DNA of 64,000 nucleotides from Candidatus Hydrogenedentota bacterium (lineage in GTDB: Bacteria; Hydrogenedentota; Hydrogenedentia; Hydrogenedentales; SLHB01), in assembly GCA_035416745.1 (NCBI GenBank), contig DAOLNV010000001.1:62001-126000 (forward strand). The letters run 5' to 3'. A program made the position numbers and the translations under genes. Under the pieces are notes generated by a model. It made no database searches. It was given only the letters and a program-made list of their open reading frames with translations, and was not told where the DNA came from. Of this stretch, positions 59,885 through 64,000 are shown in pieces. Numbering within the stretch: the first letter of the stretch is position 1; each line of letters starts with the position of its first letter.

Positions 59885-60784
59885 TCAATCCTTCACCTCA
59901 AAACCGATTTTCCCCAGTTGGCCGAAGTCGGCGAGGTAGTGTCCGGGTTCGGCGGGGAGGATTTTTCCCAGTGCCCCGTTGGTGAGCACGTGGCCGCGGC
60001 GAATGGTGTATCCGTTCCTGACGATGTCGTTGACGGACTTGAGAAGGGTTTGCATCTGCCCGCCGGCGGCGTCGGCGCCCGTAGCGGAGTTGATGGTCTG
60101 GCCGTCGCGTGTCAGGGTGATGGCGAGTGCATCGACGTCGAGCGTGGCGGGATCGAGCGCGGTTGAGCCGACGATCATCTCTTTGGCGTTGCCGTTCCAT
60201 GCCGCAGTGTCCACTGCGGTTCCGGGCTGTTTTTCCTCGGTAGCGCCGCCGGGCAGTTCGACCACGGCTACGACGTGCTTAATGTGCCGCCGCAGGGTCT
60301 CGATATCCGGCACGGGTTCGGAGATGGGCGCGTTGAACCGGTATCCGATCTCGGCCTCGATATGGCGGTTGGGGTAAGCGGCGAGATCGACGACGACCTT
60401 GTCGTCGGCGCGGAGCAGGCCCGAACGCGGGACCACCCCGATGAGGGGCCTGTCAATGCCGAGCTGGGCCTGGCCTTCCCGGCCGACTACCGCCGCTTTG
60501 AATCCGCCGATCTTGTCGGTCTTGGCGAACCGTGCCACGAATTGTTTCTGGACGGCGTATCCGTCGGCAAGGGTGGCTTCGGAATGAGCCGCGCTGAGCT
60601 GGGGCATGGGCTTGCCGCTTTCCCACGCGGCGTGAATGCGCGCGGCGAACTCGTCAATCCATGCGGGGACTGCCTTCTGGGCGGCCGTTGCCAGTCCGGC
60701 CACCGCGACCAGCAACAATGCCGCGGCAAGAAAGCTTCGGGCCATGCGTGGGGACGACCTGTGGTGACCTTTGAACGGGTTCAT
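59885..60784 (-). CDS. Secreted 2-keto-4-pentenoate hydratase-like protein
   Basis: This 299-residue protein of the MhpD/fumarylacetoacetate hydrolase family has the conserved segments GFKAAVVGREGQAQLGIDRP, HIEAEIGYRFNAPI (metal-binding acidic residues) and VLTNGALGKI near the end. Unusually it begins with a signal peptide (FLAAALLLVAVAGLATAAQ), whereas catabolic hydratases are cytoplasmic. ATG 60784 has AAGGAGG seven bases upstream. It starts 35 bases after gpmI on the same strand. Confidence 0.82.
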   Translation of the reverse strand: MNPFKGHHRSSPRMARSFLAAALLLVAVAGLATAAQKAVPAWIDEFAARIHAAWESGKPMPQLSAAHSEATLADGYAVQKQFVARFAKTDKIGGFKAAVVGREGQAQLGIDRPLIGVVPRSGLLRADDKVVVDLAAYPNRHIEAEIGYRFNAPISEPVPDIETLRRHIKHVVAVVELPGGATEEKQPGTAVDTAAWNGNAKEMIVGSTALDPATLDVDALAITLTRDGQTINSATGADAAGGQMQTLLKSVNDIVRNGYTIRRGHVLTNGALGKILPAEPGHYLADFGQLGKIGFEVKD

Positions 60785-60819
60785 TGGTTTTCCTCCTTGC
60801 GTCCGCGGCGCGCGGATCG

Positions 60820-62445
<1,626 letters not shown>

Positions 62446-62614
62446 CGGTCTTCCTTGATTTCAGGGGTTGGGGCCGGGATGCGCAAGTTTACCGGGTACG
62501 GGGGGGGCGATCAAATCGAATGGCGGAGATAAGCGCTTGCCCCCGGAAAAACGGGATTTACATAGCCGCTGGGGCACGGCGCCCGGCGCATATCCCGGCC
62601 CTCTGGCCTTTCCG

Positions 62615-63613
62615 TCAATTCTTGAATGACTCAAGAGCCTGTTTGAGCGCGGCGAGCATCTCGGCGCGATATTCTTCGCCGGGCTTGTCGATGTGAAACA
62701 CCTTCATGGGATGCCCCACGCCCACCGGGCCGACGGTTGTGCGTCCCGATGGCTCGACCTGAACCCCGGCTTCGCGAAAAGAGCAGGTCGTGCAGGAACG
62801 GCCCGCGGCGTGGAGAAACGCTCCCGTGCACCACATGCGCCGTTCCTGTTGCCAGATGCCGCGGCGCACGTCATCGGGAATGGGTTCATCGAGGGCTTTG
62901 ATGGGGTCCTGCTGGGCAGGGTCGGCCTTGGTGAGGGCATAGGCGAAAAAGCGCTGGATTTCGGGGGCGGCATCATCGAGGGCTTCGGCATGAGTGAATT
63001 GCCAGAGCGATTCGTAGCCATCCACACCGAAACAGGGCACCAGGTATATCGGGAGACCGCTGTTCAGAACACGGACGTAGGCGTGGGGGTCGATCTCAAC
63101 GTTGTATTCCTTCTCGCCGCCCGAATGGCCGGCGTTGACGTAGAGCCGGGCGATCTTGTCGCGGCACAAGCCTTCGTTGCGGTTCAGGGCGGCCGCTACG
63201 TCGCGGAGGCTGCCCGTCGTGAACACGGTGATGGGTTCCGGACTTTCAGCGAGCGCCCGAAGGATGAGGCCGACTCCGCGCTGAGCCTGTTCGGGCTGGC
63301 CTCGGCCCGTATCTTCCGGCGACGCCAGGCATTCGACCAATCCTGTCGCGAAGGGGACTTCCCTGCCGGTCAAATGCATCATTTGCCGCAGCGCGACGAG
63401 CCCCGGCCGGTCCTTGCCGATCGGCCCGAGGTCGAAAACCACTCCGCGCAGGTCGAATTCCGGCATTCCGAAAAGCGTTGCGACATCGAAGTGGTCGTCG
63501 GGGTCGGCGTGGGGATGCAGCAGGTCGGTGGTGTATAGGAGCGGCACCGCCCCGCTGACGGAAGCCGCTAACCCGAATGTTATCGCGGCCAGTAACCCAT
63601 GTATCTTGCGCAT
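62615..63613 (-). CDS. Exported nucleoside-hydrolase-like protein
   Basis: This 332-residue protein has a signal peptide (GLLAAITFGLAASVSGAVP). The motif TDLLHPHADPDDHFDVATLFG resembles the calcium-binding aspartate cluster of inosine-uridine nucleoside hydrolases but with an insertion. ITVFTTGSLRDVAAAL and a late Asp-rich part also fit. Related exported proteins in polysaccharide degraders are of unknown role. ATG 63613 has AAGGAAA eight bases upstream. Confidence 0.7.
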   Translation of the reverse strand: MRKIHGLLAAITFGLAASVSGAVPLLYTTDLLHPHADPDDHFDVATLFGMPEFDLRGVVFDLGPIGKDRPGLVALRQMMHLTGREVPFATGLVECLASPEDTGRGQPEQAQRGVGLILRALAESPEPITVFTTGSLRDVAAALNRNEGLCRDKIARLYVNAGHSGGEKEYNVEIDPHAYVRVLNSGLPIYLVPCFGVDGYESLWQFTHAEALDDAAPEIQRFFAYALTKADPAQQDPIKALDEPIPDDVRRGIWQQERRMWCTGAFLHAAGRSCTTCSFREAGVQVEPSGRTTVGPVGVGHPMKVFHIDKPGEEYRAEMLAALKQALESFKN

Positions 63614-63961
63614 GATATGTTTCCTTGCAGGTTGGCCGCGACTATGCCGTATTTGCCGCCGCATATCAACCGTTCGCATGCGTCGGGGCATTCAGGGAGC
63701 GTTGCCCCCGAAAAGTGTTTCAAGAGTCGACAGCGGTGGTCTGAATTGAGGCACGGGAGTCTCGTATAAGTCAGATTGGTGGATTGCAGCGCCTCGCCCG
63801 ATCTCGCTAACTCATTGATTAGAATGATCTTATGGTTATTTGGCTTCTTTGGCACGCATCCTGCGTCAAGCTAAGTAAAAAGGTCCGGTCACGTGTATTC
63901 AAAGCCGAAAAGTACCCTTTTCGAGTCCAAGAGGACACATGACGGAAAAGGAGAAGAGATT
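63614..63961. other. Intergenic region with sigma-54 promoter and leader hairpin
   Basis: This 348-base region lies between divergent genes. The left 235 bases show no feature. The right part holds the sigma-54-type promoter listed separately and a leader with a 7-base-pair hairpin (CGAAAAG 63906-63912, CTTTTCG 63917-63923). A small GTCC/GGAC stem follows. The composition is AT-richer than neighbouring genes. Confidence 0.5.
63850..63864 (+). promoter_or_regulatory. Sigma-54-type (-24/-12) promoter
   Basis: TGGCACG, four bases, then CTGC at 63850-63864 matches the RpoN consensus TGGCACGN4TTGC at all fixed positions but one. Both the GG and GC dinucleotides have correct spacing. Transcription would begin near 63876, about 86 bases before the edge gene. 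An activator of the NtrC type would be required. Confidence 0.75.
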
Positions 63962-64000
63962 ATGTGGCACAAAGCGAAACGCATTTTGCTGGCCGCGGCA
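63962..64000 (+). CDS. Start of an exported protein (cut by window edge)
   Basis: Only 13 codons are visible (MWHKAKRILLAAA), a basic start followed by a hydrophobic run, typical of a signal peptide. AAGGAG lies eight bases before ATG 63962. The upstream sigma-54-type promoter and structured leader suggest a regulated surface or secreted protein. The protein itself cannot be identified. Confidence 0.6.
   Translation, partial: MWHKAKRILLAAA

Overview
This window is a 64 kb stretch of GC-rich bacterial chromosome, densely coded on both strands. I see no rRNA, tRNA, CRISPR array, prophage or complete insertion sequence. The cell envelope is Gram-negative, because an lptB/lptA/lptC-like set is present together with several lipoproteins. 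The gene content mixes housekeeping genes with many secreted polysaccharide-active enzymes: two Tat-exported sulfatases, a GH32 enzyme, a GH172/DUF2961 protein, a sialidase-like beta-propeller, a GH42-like fragment and a large DUF3604 protein. This profile fits an uncultivated saprophytic lineage such as Hydrogenedentota or a planctomycete-like group. That placement is an inference from gene content and no marker tree was possible.

Layout. 0-2.3 kb: the end of a glycosidase, then def and recR. 2.3-10 kb (minus strand): two unknown exported proteins, glgC with a cyclase-family gene, and a 948-residue DUF3604 protein. 10-15 kb: an esterase, a large membrane protein, and a nucleotidyltransferase/epimerase pair. 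15-25 kb: sialidase-like protein, GAF protein, glycyl-radical activase, a palindromic element, HpcH/HpaI aldolase, two sulfatases and GH32. 25-30 kb: acpP-fabF-rnc and a membrane pyrophosphatase with a clear terminator. 30-39 kb: GH172, a lipoprotein, an AsmA-like protein, an MsmX-type ATPase, galE, a cation exchanger, and an excisionase-like regulator with a membrane protein. 39-43 kb: yceD-rpmF-plsX-fabD-fabG. 43-49 kb (minus strand): nadC-birA-coaX-lptC-lptA-lptB, and gltA. 49-58 kb: a double-thioredoxin protein, a zinc-ribbon membrane protein, an ECF sigma/membrane/STN trio, and a PilZ gene coupled to a pseudo-KaiC/ATP-grasp protein. 58-64 kb: DUF2239, gpmI with a secreted hydratase, a nucleoside-hydrolase-like protein, and the start of an exported protein behind a sigma-54-type promoter.

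How the parts work together. Fatty-acid synthesis is split into two clusters 12 kb apart, and fabH is missing from both. Lipopolysaccharide export genes are translationally chained to cofactor genes. The exported hydrolases, GalE, GlgC and an orphan sugar-importer ATPase suggest uptake and storage of sugars released from sulfated or fructose/arabinose-containing glycans.

The best candidates for undescribed biology are four. The first is the PilZ/pseudo-KaiC/ATP-grasp pair at 54.6-57.9 kb. The second is the ECF sigma/transmembrane/STN trio just before it. The third is a near-consensus promoter overlapped by a perfect 10-bp inverted repeat in front of the DUF2239 gene. The fourth is the sigma-54-type promoter at the right edge.
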